Shown: in pieces, positions 26,254 through 33,506 of the stretch
Position numbering within the stretch: the first letter of the stretch is position 1
Layout: every line of letters starts with the position of its first letter
Assembly: GCF_006175945.1 (NCBI RefSeq)
Contig: NZ_VAJL01000001.1
Location: forward strand, 4,039,001 to 4,103,000
Direction: 5' to 3'
Length of the DNA stretch: 64,000 nt
Source of the DNA: Chryseobacterium mulctrae
Lineage (GTDB): Bacteria > Bacteroidota > Bacteroidia > Flavobacteriales > Weeksellaceae
The notes under the pieces: generated by a model
What the model saw: only the letters and a program-made list of their open reading frames with translations
Database searches by the model: none
Told to the model about the DNA's origin: nothing
Program-made: the position numbers and the translations under genes

Positions 26254-27741
26254 CTATTTTTTTACGATTTTGTTGGTGTAGGTTTGGCGATTCGTTTTAA
26301 TCTGAATAATATAGTTTCCGTGCAAAAGATTTTTTACGTTTACATTTTTTTCATCATTTCTAAAAATATCAGCAGAAATTTTTTGTCCGGACATTGAGAA
26401 AATAGAATAATCAATTAACTTTTCCTGAGTTTCTACGTACAATATATCATCGGTAGGATTGGGAAAAACTTTTAATGATACATTTTTCGTTGGGTCTTCC
26501 TGAGTTGAAAGCAAAGAACAGTTTGCTATCACCAATACATTATTACCAACTGCTTGTTTTACTTTGCTACCGTAAGATGAATTCGGATCATCTACACAAA
26601 TTCCGGTTAATTGTGGCATAAATTGATAATCAGAAGGATGCAACCAAGTAATATTTTGATTGTACCCATTTTTAATATTGATGTATTTAATCAATTGATT
26701 AGAAGTGAAACTTACATACTTTAAACTTGGATTATTGCTAAGGTCTAGGCTGGTAAACAAATTATTTCCTGCATGAAACATACGTAAATGTGATAAATGG
26801 CTCACATTAATAGTAGGAATGTAATTATTAGTTATACCTAATTCTTTTAAATTTAAATTGTTAGAAAGATCAAGAGCTGATAACTGTGCGGCGCTTGCTT
26901 GAAATTCTTCTAAAAGTGGCTGATGTGACAAGTTGATGCCTCCTGCAAAATTGTTGTTTGTGATATCTAAAAACTTCAGTAAAGAATTATTAGTAAGGTT
27001 TAATGATGTGATGGCGGTACCCCCAGTAAACAATCTCTCTAAAGCCAAATTTATACTTACATCAATAGAAGGAAGTAAAGAATGTCCTGAAACGGCTATC
27101 GTTGTAAGTAAAGGGTTCTGTGTAACATTCAAAGTCGAAATACTTGTCGGAATGGTTGTCGCTTTTTGTAAAACCAATTCTTCTAAAACAGGATTTTGTG
27201 TAACATTTATACTCGTCAAATTATTATCGTTAATCCATAGTTTTTTTAATAGAGGATTCTGTGATACATCGATGGATGAAAGACCTCCTGAAAGGGTGCC
27301 TTCAATCATAATTTCTTCTAAGAGTGGTTTATTTAAAACATTAATAGGTGTATTTGGTGCCACACCGATATTCAGATATTTAAGTTGTGTTAATCCGGTC
27401 AAATCAACTGATGTCACTGATGTACCAAATCCTAATCTAATGTTTTGAAGCTGAGTATTTTGGCTGAGATCAAGAGGAGCAGTAATGGGATTGTTCTTGA
27501 TCATAAGAATGGTTAGATTAGGATAATGCTCAATTCCACCCAGATTAGTAATATTGTTATTGGTATCAATACTAATATAAGTAGCGTTTTGAGCTTCACT
27601 CAAAGAGATCTGTCCATCACCATTTACATCTTGAAAAGGAAGTAAGGCATTTTTAAAATTAACATCTGCGAAATTGATATTTTGTGATAAAACAAGGCTG
27701 AAACTTGTCAAAAAGAAAAGAGAATAGATTTTTGATTTCAT
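26254..27741 (-). CDS. secreted leucine-rich-repeat protein with T9SS type A sorting domain
   Basis: 495 residues. Signal peptide (ends LVLSQ). Residues ~35-55 include an EF-hand-like/dockerin-like loop DVNGDGQISLSEAQ. Then some fifteen ~21-residue LRRs of the type LxxLxLSNNxxLxxLxIxxN (for example LDLSNNLNLKELGITNN, LDLSNNPSLKYVSFTSN). A C-terminal domain of about 75 residues (VFPNPTDDILYVET...GNYIIQIKTNRQTYTNKIVKK) is the T9SS type A signal that directs the protein across the outer membrane for secretion or attachment. Probable surface recognition or adhesion protein; ligand unknown. Confidence 0.92.
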   Translation of the reverse strand: MKSKIYSLFFLTSFSLVLSQNINFADVNFKNALLPFQDVNGDGQISLSEAQNATYISIDTNNNITNLGGIEHYPNLTILMIKNNPITAPLDLSQNTQLQNIRLGFGTSVTSVDLTGLTQLKYLNIGVAPNTPINVLNKPLLEEIMIEGTLSGGLSSIDVSQNPLLKKLWINDNNLTSINVTQNPVLEELVLQKATTIPTSISTLNVTQNPLLTTIAVSGHSLLPSIDVSINLALERLFTGGTAITSLNLTNNSLLKFLDITNNNFAGGINLSHQPLLEEFQASAAQLSALDLSNNLNLKELGITNNYIPTINVSHLSHLRMFHAGNNLFTSLDLSNNPSLKYVSFTSNQLIKYINIKNGYNQNITWLHPSDYQFMPQLTGICVDDPNSSYGSKVKQAVGNNVLVIANCSLLSTQEDPTKNVSLKVFPNPTDDILYVETQEKLIDYSIFSMSGQKISADIFRNDEKNVNVKNLLHGNYIIQIKTNRQTYTNKIVKK

Positions 27742-27932
27742 ATATTTTTAAAATTATCGGGTTTTGATGGCGTATTAATTTTTGTCTCTAAAGATAGAAA
27801 TATTATTTTAATCACCATTTGATGTATTAAAATAATTTGAAAAGGCTTATGAAGTTTTAAAGATTCATCCTTTATAACATACTCAAAATGAGTGGATTTT
27901 TTTGTATCTTAGAACTAAATATACTGATACCG

Positions 27933-27940
27933 TATTTTTG
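27933..27940 (+). promoter_or_regulatory. candidate -7 box (TATTTTTG)
   Basis: TAnnTTTG match 41 bp before the ATG at 27982. No correctly spaced TTG found. Confidence 0.45.
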
Positions 27941-27981
27941 GCATACTTTTTACCAAATTGAAAACATTTAAAAAATTAAAT

Positions 27982-28392
27982 ATGAAAAAAACAATTTTAT
28001 TCAGTGCAATGTTCCTTGGTTCCCTTATTTTTGCTCAGAAAGCTCCTGTTGTAGGAGGCGACAGAGACGTTCACGGTTGTATACCTTCTGCAGGTTACAC
28101 TTATTCTCAACTCAGAAATGATTGCGTAAAAGTTTTTAATCAGAAAATAAAACTAAAAGAGGTAAATCCGGTTGGAAGTTCAGTATCGATGACGGCAGTA
28201 ATTTTCAGCAAAAACATGAAAAAAGCTGAGATTTTTATTCCGGATCAAAGTGCAAAAAGCATTATTCTTGACAGAGAAGGAAATGGCAAAATCTGGAAAA
28301 GCGGAAGTCATATCAAAGAAAGTTATGTTTTAGTTCCATACAAGAAAAAAGGGTATCAAATTAAAAAAGATGATGTTGTAATTTATCGATAA
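27982..28392 (+). CDS. small exported Cys-containing protein, flavobacterial conserved
   Basis: The ATG at 27982 gives a signal peptide (KKTILFSAMFLGSLIFAQ); the in-frame TTG at 27958 would add polar residues before it. 136 residues. The mature part begins with GGDRDVHGCIPSAGYTYSQLRNDCVKVF, a pattern with two cysteines that I recognise from exported proteins of Bacteroidota annotated as hypothetical, followed by a basic beta-rich C-terminus. Function unknown. Single gene with its own terminator. Confidence 0.75.
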   Translation: MKKTILFSAMFLGSLIFAQKAPVVGGDRDVHGCIPSAGYTYSQLRNDCVKVFNQKIKLKEVNPVGSSVSMTAVIFSKNMKKAEIFIPDQSAKSIILDREGNGKIWKSGSHIKESYVLVPYKKKGYQIKKDDVVIYR

Positions 28393-28395
28393 AGT

Positions 28396-28428
28396 AAAAA
28401 GGAAGCCAATTTTAGCTTCCTTTTTTTA
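28396..28428 (+). terminator. intrinsic terminator
   Basis: GGAAGC...GCTTCC stem extended by A/T pairs (AAAAAGGAAGC/GCTTCCTTTTT) with a T7 tail, 4 bp after the stop. Confidence 0.9.
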
Positions 28429-28547
28429 TTTAGATTTAATTAATGAAAATAATTTTTAAAATCAGATTTACTAATTAACTATAAAGATGTAACGTTTTAA
28501 GTATCTGAAGCGTCTTATAGTATATCGTTTAACCAAATCCATGAAAT

Positions 28548-30551
28548 ATGAATTTAAATTCCAAAATTTTAGGTATTACACAAGTGGTAATAACAAGTCT
28601 CATGATAAATGCACAAACTACTGAAAATAAATTGCCGGGCGACCCGACATTGGTTTCATCAAAAGCTACAATAGAAAAGCTTATTTCCTATGACAAAGGA
28701 AACTTTAAATACAAAGTGGAAGATTATTTTGCAAGACCGAAAGCTTCACAATTTAAAATTTCTCCAGACGGACTTTATTTATCTTACAAAGAAAAAGATA
28801 AGGACAGCAAAAATCATGTCTATGTAAAAGATTTAAAATCTGGAAAAATTACAAAGGCGTTGGTAGAAAAAGATGATTTGATAAGAAGCTACGGCTGGCT
28901 CAATAAAAAGCGATTGTTTTACACACAAGATAAAGGAGGAAACGAAAATATCCATTTGTACGCTGCCGATATTGACGGCAAAAACTTAAAAGATCTTACA
29001 CCTTTTGAAGGAATTACGTTAAATTCTGTAAGATTGATTAAAGATACCGAGTTTGTTATTGTGAGCATGAACAAGAACAATAAACAGATCTTTGAACCTT
29101 ATAAAATCAATTTTAATACCGGTGAAATTACGCAGTTGTATGAAAATAAAGATGTAAAAAGTCCGATTGATGATTATCTTTTCGACAGACAAGGGAATCT
29201 GAGAGGTTACACCATTCTTGAAAACGGTTTGACTACAAAATTGTTTTATAAAGATTTGCAAACAGGTAAGTTTAATCTCGTTAAAGCGACCGATTGGAAA
29301 GATACTTTTAGCGTAATCAGCTTTAATGATAATTCTAAAAACAAAGATGAGGTTTATCTGGTAACCAATCTTGGGAGTGATAAATCTAGAATTGTATTGT
29401 ATGATTTGAAGAAAAACGCAATCATTAAGGAAGTCTATTCTAATCCGACATTTGATGTTTCTTCAATAGCGCAGGCTGGGAAAAGCAGAAATTATGAACT
29501 AGATTACATCAGCTATAACGGAATTAAAAATGAAACGATTCCTGTAAGTAAATTTTACAAAGAAATTCATGATAAACTGACTTCTGAATTTGGCGATAAA
29601 CAGTTTGGAATTGCTTCTTCAGACGATAAAAACGAAAAATTATTGGTCGTTGTTGACAGTGATAAACTGTATGGAAAGTATTATGAATATGATACAAAAA
29701 ACAAAACAACCAAACTTCTTTTTGATTTGATGCCTCAGTTGAAGGAAGAAGATATGGCAGAAATGCGCCCAATTCAGTTTAAAAGCAGAGACGGACTTAC
29801 CATTCATGGATATATTACATTACCAAAAGCGGCTTTGAACGGTGAAAAAGTTCCATTGATTGTCAATCCTCATGGCGGACCGCAAGGAATAAGAGATGAT
29901 TGGGGTTTCAATCCTGAAACACAATTGTTTGCAAGCAGAGGATACGCTACTTTGCAGGTTAATTTCAGAATTTCAGGAGGGTATGGAAAGGAATTTCAAA
30001 CATCCGGATACAAACAAATTGGCCGTAAAGCGATGGATGATGTAGAGGATGGTGTAAAATATGCGATTGAACAAGGCTGGATTGATAAAAGCAAAGTGGC
30101 GATTTACGGTGGAAGTCACGGTGGTTACGCTACATTGATGGGATTGATCAAAACTCCTGATTTGTACTCTTGTGGAGTTGATTATGTAGGAGTTTCCAAT
30201 ATTTTTACGTTCTTTGATTCTTTCCCGGAATACTGGAAGCCGTATAAAGAAATGGTAAAACAGATCTGGTATGATTTAGACAATCCTGAAGAAGCAAAAA
30301 TAGCAAAAGAAGTTTCGCCGGTTTTCCAGATCGATAAGATTAAAAAGCCATTATTTGTGGTTCAGGGAGCGAATGACCCGAGAGTAAATATCAATGAATC
30401 TGACCAAATCGTTAAAGCTCTACGAAGCAAAGGATTTGAAGTTCCTTACATGGTAAAATATGACGAAGGACACGGTTTTGGAAAAGAGCCGAACAGAATT
30501 GTGTTTTATAAATCGATGTTAGGTTTCTTTGCTGAGAATTTCAACAAATAA
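28548..30551 (+). CDS. S9-family serine peptidase (acylaminoacyl/dipeptidyl aminopeptidase-like)
   Basis: 667 residues; probable signal peptide (GITQVVITSLMINAQ). An N-terminal beta-propeller (~residues 60-400; KISPDGLYLSYKEKDKDSKNHVYVKDL is a typical blade) precedes the alpha/beta-hydrolase domain. Catalytic triad: Ser523 in YGGSHGG, Asp610 in GANDPRVN, His642 in EGHGFG. The entrance of the hydrolase domain reads PLIVNPHGGPQGIRDDWGFNPE. Cleaves short peptides in the periplasm, supporting amino-acid scavenging. Flanked by terminators; monocistronic. Confidence 0.93.
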   Translation: MNLNSKILGITQVVITSLMINAQTTENKLPGDPTLVSSKATIEKLISYDKGNFKYKVEDYFARPKASQFKISPDGLYLSYKEKDKDSKNHVYVKDLKSGKITKALVEKDDLIRSYGWLNKKRLFYTQDKGGNENIHLYAADIDGKNLKDLTPFEGITLNSVRLIKDTEFVIVSMNKNNKQIFEPYKINFNTGEITQLYENKDVKSPIDDYLFDRQGNLRGYTILENGLTTKLFYKDLQTGKFNLVKATDWKDTFSVISFNDNSKNKDEVYLVTNLGSDKSRIVLYDLKKNAIIKEVYSNPTFDVSSIAQAGKSRNYELDYISYNGIKNETIPVSKFYKEIHDKLTSEFGDKQFGIASSDDKNEKLLVVVDSDKLYGKYYEYDTKNKTTKLLFDLMPQLKEEDMAEMRPIQFKSRDGLTIHGYITLPKAALNGEKVPLIVNPHGGPQGIRDDWGFNPETQLFASRGYATLQVNFRISGGYGKEFQTSGYKQIGRKAMDDVEDGVKYAIEQGWIDKSKVAIYGGSHGGYATLMGLIKTPDLYSCGVDYVGVSNIFTFFDSFPEYWKPYKEMVKQIWYDLDNPEEAKIAKEVSPVFQIDKIKKPLFVVQGANDPRVNINESDQIVKALRSKGFEVPYMVKYDEGHGFGKEPNRIVFYKSMLGFFAENFNK

Positions 30552-30578
30552 AAGAAGACAGTTTTTATAATTAATTGA

Positions 30579-30608
30579 ACGGGAAGTATTTTGCTTTCCG
30601 TTTTTTTA
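30579..30608 (+). terminator. intrinsic terminator after the S9 peptidase gene
   Basis: ACGGGAAG/CTTTCCGT stem (one G-T pair) with a T7 tail. Confidence 0.8.
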
Positions 30609-30611
30609 TTT

Positions 30612-30714
30612 AAACACAAATAAGCACTAATTTTTGCACGAATATCACTAATACTGCGTGTTTATATTTAAGATTGTGAAATTAGTGAAGAAAAATTTGT
30701 GTCATTCGTGTTTA
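30612..30714. repeat. long imperfect inverted repeat (AAACACAAAT...ATTCGTGTTT)
   Basis: AAACACAAATAAGCACTAAT and ATTAGTG...ATTCGTGTTT are inverted with respect to each other over 100 bp. Same style as the GCCACGAATGCACGAA elements. Confidence 0.5.
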
Positions 30715-30806
30715 AAAAACTTCGATAAACAAAAGAAAAACTAAAATTTCGAAAAAATATTTTAAATTTATTAAAGTAAAACAAAATACACAGTCGTCAT
30801 AGCAAT

Positions 30807-31385
30807 ATGGAGATTGCCGAAAAATTACCAATGCCACAGAAGGAAAAGGAAAACATTATTTCTCAAACCGTATCGAGTTACGGCGGAAAACTGATGTCTT
30901 TCATTCGTCCGAAAGTGAAAAATACCGAAGATGCAGAAGATATTCTGCAGGAAGTTTGGTACCAGTTCAGCAGTTTGACCAATCTTTCTGAAATTGTAAA
31001 TGTTGGCGGATGGTTGTACCGAGTAACGGCAAATAAGATCACCGATAAATACCGTAAAAAGAAAACTGAAAATCTCGAAGATTTTGTCTACGAAGATGAA
31101 GACGGAACGTTTTCTATAAAAGATATTCTGCTTTTGGATGACAGTGCAGGACCGGAAGTAAAAATGTTTCAGGACGAAATTTGGAAAAAACTGTTTGCAG
31201 CTTTGGAAGAACTTCCCGAAAAACAGAAGTTGGTCTACATGGAAAACGAACTCAACGATAAGACTTTACAGCAAATCGCCGATGAACAGGGTGAAAATAT
31301 TAAAACCATCATCAGTAGAAAAAATTATGCGATAAAGCATTTGAGAAACAGATTGAAACAATTGTATGAAGATTTAAATAATTAG
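30807..31385 (+). CDS. ECF-type RNA polymerase sigma factor
   Basis: 192 residues. Sigma-70 region 2 spans ~20-95 (GKLMSFIRPKVKNTEDAEDILQEVWYQF, GGWLYRVTANKITDKYRKKK) and region 4 spans ~135-185 (LFAALEELPEKQKLVYMENELNDKTLQQIADEQGENIKTIISRKNYAIKHLR). No recognisable anti-sigma gene with a zinc-binding or FecR-like domain is adjacent. Instead two small genes follow in the same direction (12 bp and 88 bp gaps). A typical stress- or envelope-responsive alternative sigma factor; regulon unknown. Confidence 0.93.
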   Translation: MEIAEKLPMPQKEKENIISQTVSSYGGKLMSFIRPKVKNTEDAEDILQEVWYQFSSLTNLSEIVNVGGWLYRVTANKITDKYRKKKTENLEDFVYEDEDGTFSIKDILLLDDSAGPEVKMFQDEIWKKLFAALEELPEKQKLVYMENELNDKTLQQIADEQGENIKTIISRKNYAIKHLRNRLKQLYEDLNN

Positions 31386-31396
31386 AAATAAATAAA

Positions 31397-31735
31397 ATGA
31401 ATAATAAATATAAGAAAAGTTGGGCTCTTTTAATTTTATGTCCACCCTTGATATTCCTTGTCGTTGCATGGATCGTAATGTCATTATGGAATTGCATTCT
31501 TCCCGAAATTATTGGCGTAAGAACCATTAATTATTGGCAGGCAATGGGAATTTTAATTTTAAGTAAGATTCTTTTCGGAGGCTTTCATGGGAAATTCGGA
31601 CAGGGAATGAGAGATATGAAGGAAAAACACCTGAGACATAGAATGGAAGGAATGTCTGATGAGGAAAAAGAAAAATTTAAAGAAATCTGGAGACAGAAAT
31701 GCTCAACCGGATTCTTCAACAGAAATAACGAATAG
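31397..31735 (+). CDS. small two-helix membrane protein linked to the sigma factor
   Basis: 112 residues. Two membrane segments (about 8-30 and 45-65: WALLILCPPLIFLVVAWIVMSLWNCILPEIIG and YWQAMGILILSKILFGGFHG), then a basic/acidic cytoplasmic tail (RHRMEGMSDEEKEKFKEIWRQKC). I recognise the WN..LP.IFG...I.YWQA.GIL.LSKILFGGF pattern from short proteins that sit next to ECF sigma factors in several phyla. It starts 12 bp after the sigma gene. A role in controlling the sigma factor is an inference from context. Confidence 0.75.
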   Translation: MNNKYKKSWALLILCPPLIFLVVAWIVMSLWNCILPEIIGVRTINYWQAMGILILSKILFGGFHGKFGQGMRDMKEKHLRHRMEGMSDEEKEKFKEIWRQKCSTGFFNRNNE

Positions 31736-31822
31736 TTTTATTTTAAGAAGTAGTAAAGTAAAATCAAAACGAAATTCGTCTCTATAAAAAACAAGAAGTA
31801 GTAAAATTTAAAATTTAAAGAA

Positions 31823-32077
31823 ATGAAAAATTCAGTATTAAATGGCATTTTAGGAGCTGTTGCTGTTGCAGGAGTTGCTGTAATTGCCAAAAAAGTAATC
31901 GAAAGAAAAAGATTTGTAAAAGGTATTTTTAATGAATACGGAATCAAAGAAAAATCTCCATTTGGATTGGCCGATAAAATCAGAGAAATGGATGAAGAAC
32001 AATATCAGGAACTGAAAGGAAAGTTCAAAAAAGAATTTGCAAAATGTTGCAGAAAAGATAACACCTGCGAAGCATAA
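31823..32077 (+). CDS. small membrane-anchored protein, third gene of the sigma operon
   Basis: 84 residues. An N-terminal hydrophobic segment rich in Ala/Val/Gly (ILGAVAVAGVAVIA) is followed by a charged helical part (EMDEEQYQELKGKFKKEF) and a Cys cluster at the C-terminus (KCCRKDNTCEA). No named family recognised. The CC...C tail could bind metal or act as a thiol switch. It is 88 bp after the membrane protein gene and ends at a very strong terminator. Confidence 0.65.
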   Translation: MKNSVLNGILGAVAVAGVAVIAKKVIERKRFVKGIFNEYGIKEKSPFGLADKIREMDEEQYQELKGKFKKEFAKCCRKDNTCEA

Positions 32078-32107
32078 GTTTGAAATAACTAAATTAAAAT
32101 TGTCTTA

Positions 32108-32149
32108 TTCAGGCGCGGGAAGCTTTGCTTCCCGCGCCTGAATTTTTTT
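32108..32149 (+). terminator. very strong GC-rich intrinsic terminator
   Basis: Perfect 16-bp stem (TTCAGGCGCGGGAAGC and its complement) with a 3-nt loop TTT and a T7 tail, 31 bp after the stop. Its GC content is far above that of the surrounding sequence. Confidence 0.95.
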
Positions 32150-32166
32150 ATAGCGAATGAGTTTTT

Positions 32167-32414
32167 GCCACGAATGCACGAATATTATTATGAAAAATCT
32201 CCCGCAGATTTCACGAATTTTCACAGATGATTTATTCTGACAAACTCGGCGGATAATAAAATTCAAAAAATTAAAAGATTCTTCTTTGCTGAGTGAAATG
32301 CTTTAGTGGACGAAAAATATTTTCAATAATTTAAATAAAATCTTAGTGATCTTAGCGTTAAAAAAAGAGATTACTTCGCTTTGCTCGCAATGAAAAAATT
32401 CGTGCATTTGTGGC
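32167..32414. repeat. composite repeat block: GCCACGAATGCACGAA ends enclosing dispersed-repeat copy B
   Basis: GCCACGAATGCACGAA (32167-32182) faces ATTCGTGCATTTGTGGC (32398-32414). Inside lie CCGCAGATTTCACGAATTTT (near 32203), the second copy of the 8344-8430 repeat (32282-32364) and TTCGCTTTGCTCGCAATGA (near 32376). It fills the 390-bp gap between the sigma operon and the J-domain gene; no ORF is seen. Confidence 0.7.
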
Positions 32415-32424
32415 TTCTTTATTT

Positions 32425-32454
32425 TTGCCTAAACCGACAAAATCCTTATTTTTG
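32425..32454 (+). promoter_or_regulatory. promoter of J-domain gene: -33 TTG, 19-bp spacer, -7 TATTTTTG
   Basis: TTG 32425-32427 and TATTTTTG 32447-32454 with a 19-bp spacer match the consensus. The ATG at 32466 is 11 bp after the -7 box, giving a 5' UTR of only about 8 nt. Confidence 0.8.
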
Positions 32455-32465
32455 TATTTACTTTC

Positions 32466-33116
32466 ATGAAAGACTACTATTATTTTCTTGGGATTCCTCA
32501 CGATGCTTCAGATGAAGACATCAAAAAATCCTACAGAAAACTTTCATTAAAATACCATCCCGACAAAAATCAAGACGATGATTTCTTTGCAGATCGTTTC
32601 AAAGAAATTCAGGAGGCGTATGAAACTTTGAGCGATAAAGGAAGAAGAATTACGTATGATCAGAATTTAGAAAGTCAGCAGAAAAGCTTCAGATATACTG
32701 TTCCGCCTTCTATTAAAACTTTTACAGCGAATAAAATTCATGCAAAAAAAGGGGAGGAGATTATCATCACCTGGCAAACTCAAAATGCTGATGTGGTAAA
32801 AGTTTTACCCTTTGGATTGGAGAAAGCTTATGGAGAAAGAATTTTTAAAATTACAGAATTTAAAAACGGAAAATTTCAGTTGCTGCTGCATGCAACCAAT
32901 TCGCTTTTGCATAAAACCGTTGTTCAGGGAATCACTATAATCGAAGTTTTTGAATCTGATGGTGAGAAATTCAGAGACAGGGCAGAAGAGCTTTTCAAAT
33001 CGCAGCCAAGAACAGCCATGAATCCTAAAGGACAGCCAAAAATTTTCAGATTAATCTTTGGGTTGTTGATTTTAGCTTTAGCAATTTACTTTTTAATTAG
33101 TAGTCTAACTAACTAA
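32466..33116 (+). CDS. membrane-anchored J-domain protein
   Basis: 216 residues. J-domain at 1-68 with the essential HPD in YHPDKNQDDD (residues 31-35) and YYYFLGIPHDASDEDIKKSYRKLSLK. No G/F region or zinc fingers, so it is a class C J-protein. Residues ~80-160 form a beta-rich, Ig-like segment (IKTFTANKIHAKKGEEIIITWQTQ), and the C-terminus is a membrane helix (LIFGLLILALAIYFLISSL). It would recruit DnaK to the membrane face. Its stop overlaps by 4 bp the stop of a convergent small gene. Confidence 0.9.
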   Translation: MKDYYYFLGIPHDASDEDIKKSYRKLSLKYHPDKNQDDDFFADRFKEIQEAYETLSDKGRRITYDQNLESQQKSFRYTVPPSIKTFTANKIHAKKGEEIIITWQTQNADVVKVLPFGLEKAYGERIFKITEFKNGKFQLLLHATNSLLHKTVVQGITIIEVFESDGEKFRDRAEELFKSQPRTAMNPKGQPKIFRLIFGLLILALAIYFLISSLTN

Positions 33117-33268
33117 GCCAGTTTCTTTCTTCCGGGGCATTTTTTGCACCTTTTTCCTTTCTTGAACTTTTTACAGCAAGATTTTTTGTCACCACAGAAC
33201 ATTTCTTCATTCTTGAAAGAAAATGCTGGACTCAATGGCGGAACTTTAAAAGGAGTGATGATATTCAT
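33113..33268 (-). CDS. small Cys-rich basic protein (51 aa), candidate metal-binding
   Basis: A 51-codon ORF from ATG at 33268 to TAG at 33113-33115, too short for common length cut-offs. The C-terminal half reads MFCGDKKSCCKKFKKGKRC then KKCPGRKK: five cysteines (C, CC, C-x2-C) among lysines. I recall similar short CC..C..C proteins in flavobacteria. It is convergent with the J-domain gene and their stop codons overlap by 4 bp. Likely expressed: the spacing to neighbours is tight and the Cys pattern is non-random. Function unknown; a metal-binding or nucleic-acid-binding role is possible. Confidence 0.7.
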   Translation of the reverse strand: MNIITPFKVPPLSPAFSFKNEEMFCGDKKSCCKKFKKGKRCKKCPGRKKLA

Positions 33269-33439
33269 GTTGCAAATATATTAATTTAGAATAAATATAA
33301 TCAATATATTTTAATAAATCTGTATTTGCTGATTAGCAAAGAGTTTGCACAACATTTAAACAATTTAATTTGAAATTTTTCTTTTAAAATGTTTAACCAA
33401 AATGACTTGTTAAGAGAATTAATATCAGGTTAACATGGG

Positions 33440-33470
33440 TTGTGCAATCAGCTAAAAAATCGTAATTTTA
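33440..33470 (+). promoter_or_regulatory. promoter of gcvP: -33 TTG, 20-bp spacer, -7 TAATTTTA
   Basis: TTG 33440-33442 and TAATTTTA 33463-33470 (one mismatch to TAnnTTTG) with a 20-bp spacer, 36 bp before the ATG. Confidence 0.6.
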
Positions 33471-33506
33471 CGAATCTTTTTTTACAAACAAAATCTAATA
33501 TAAAAA

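Noticed and set aside
26933..27448. 171-residue plus-strand ORF opposite the LRR gene
   Set aside because: Mirror of the repetitive LRR coding sequence; the LRR-T9SS protein is clearly the real gene.
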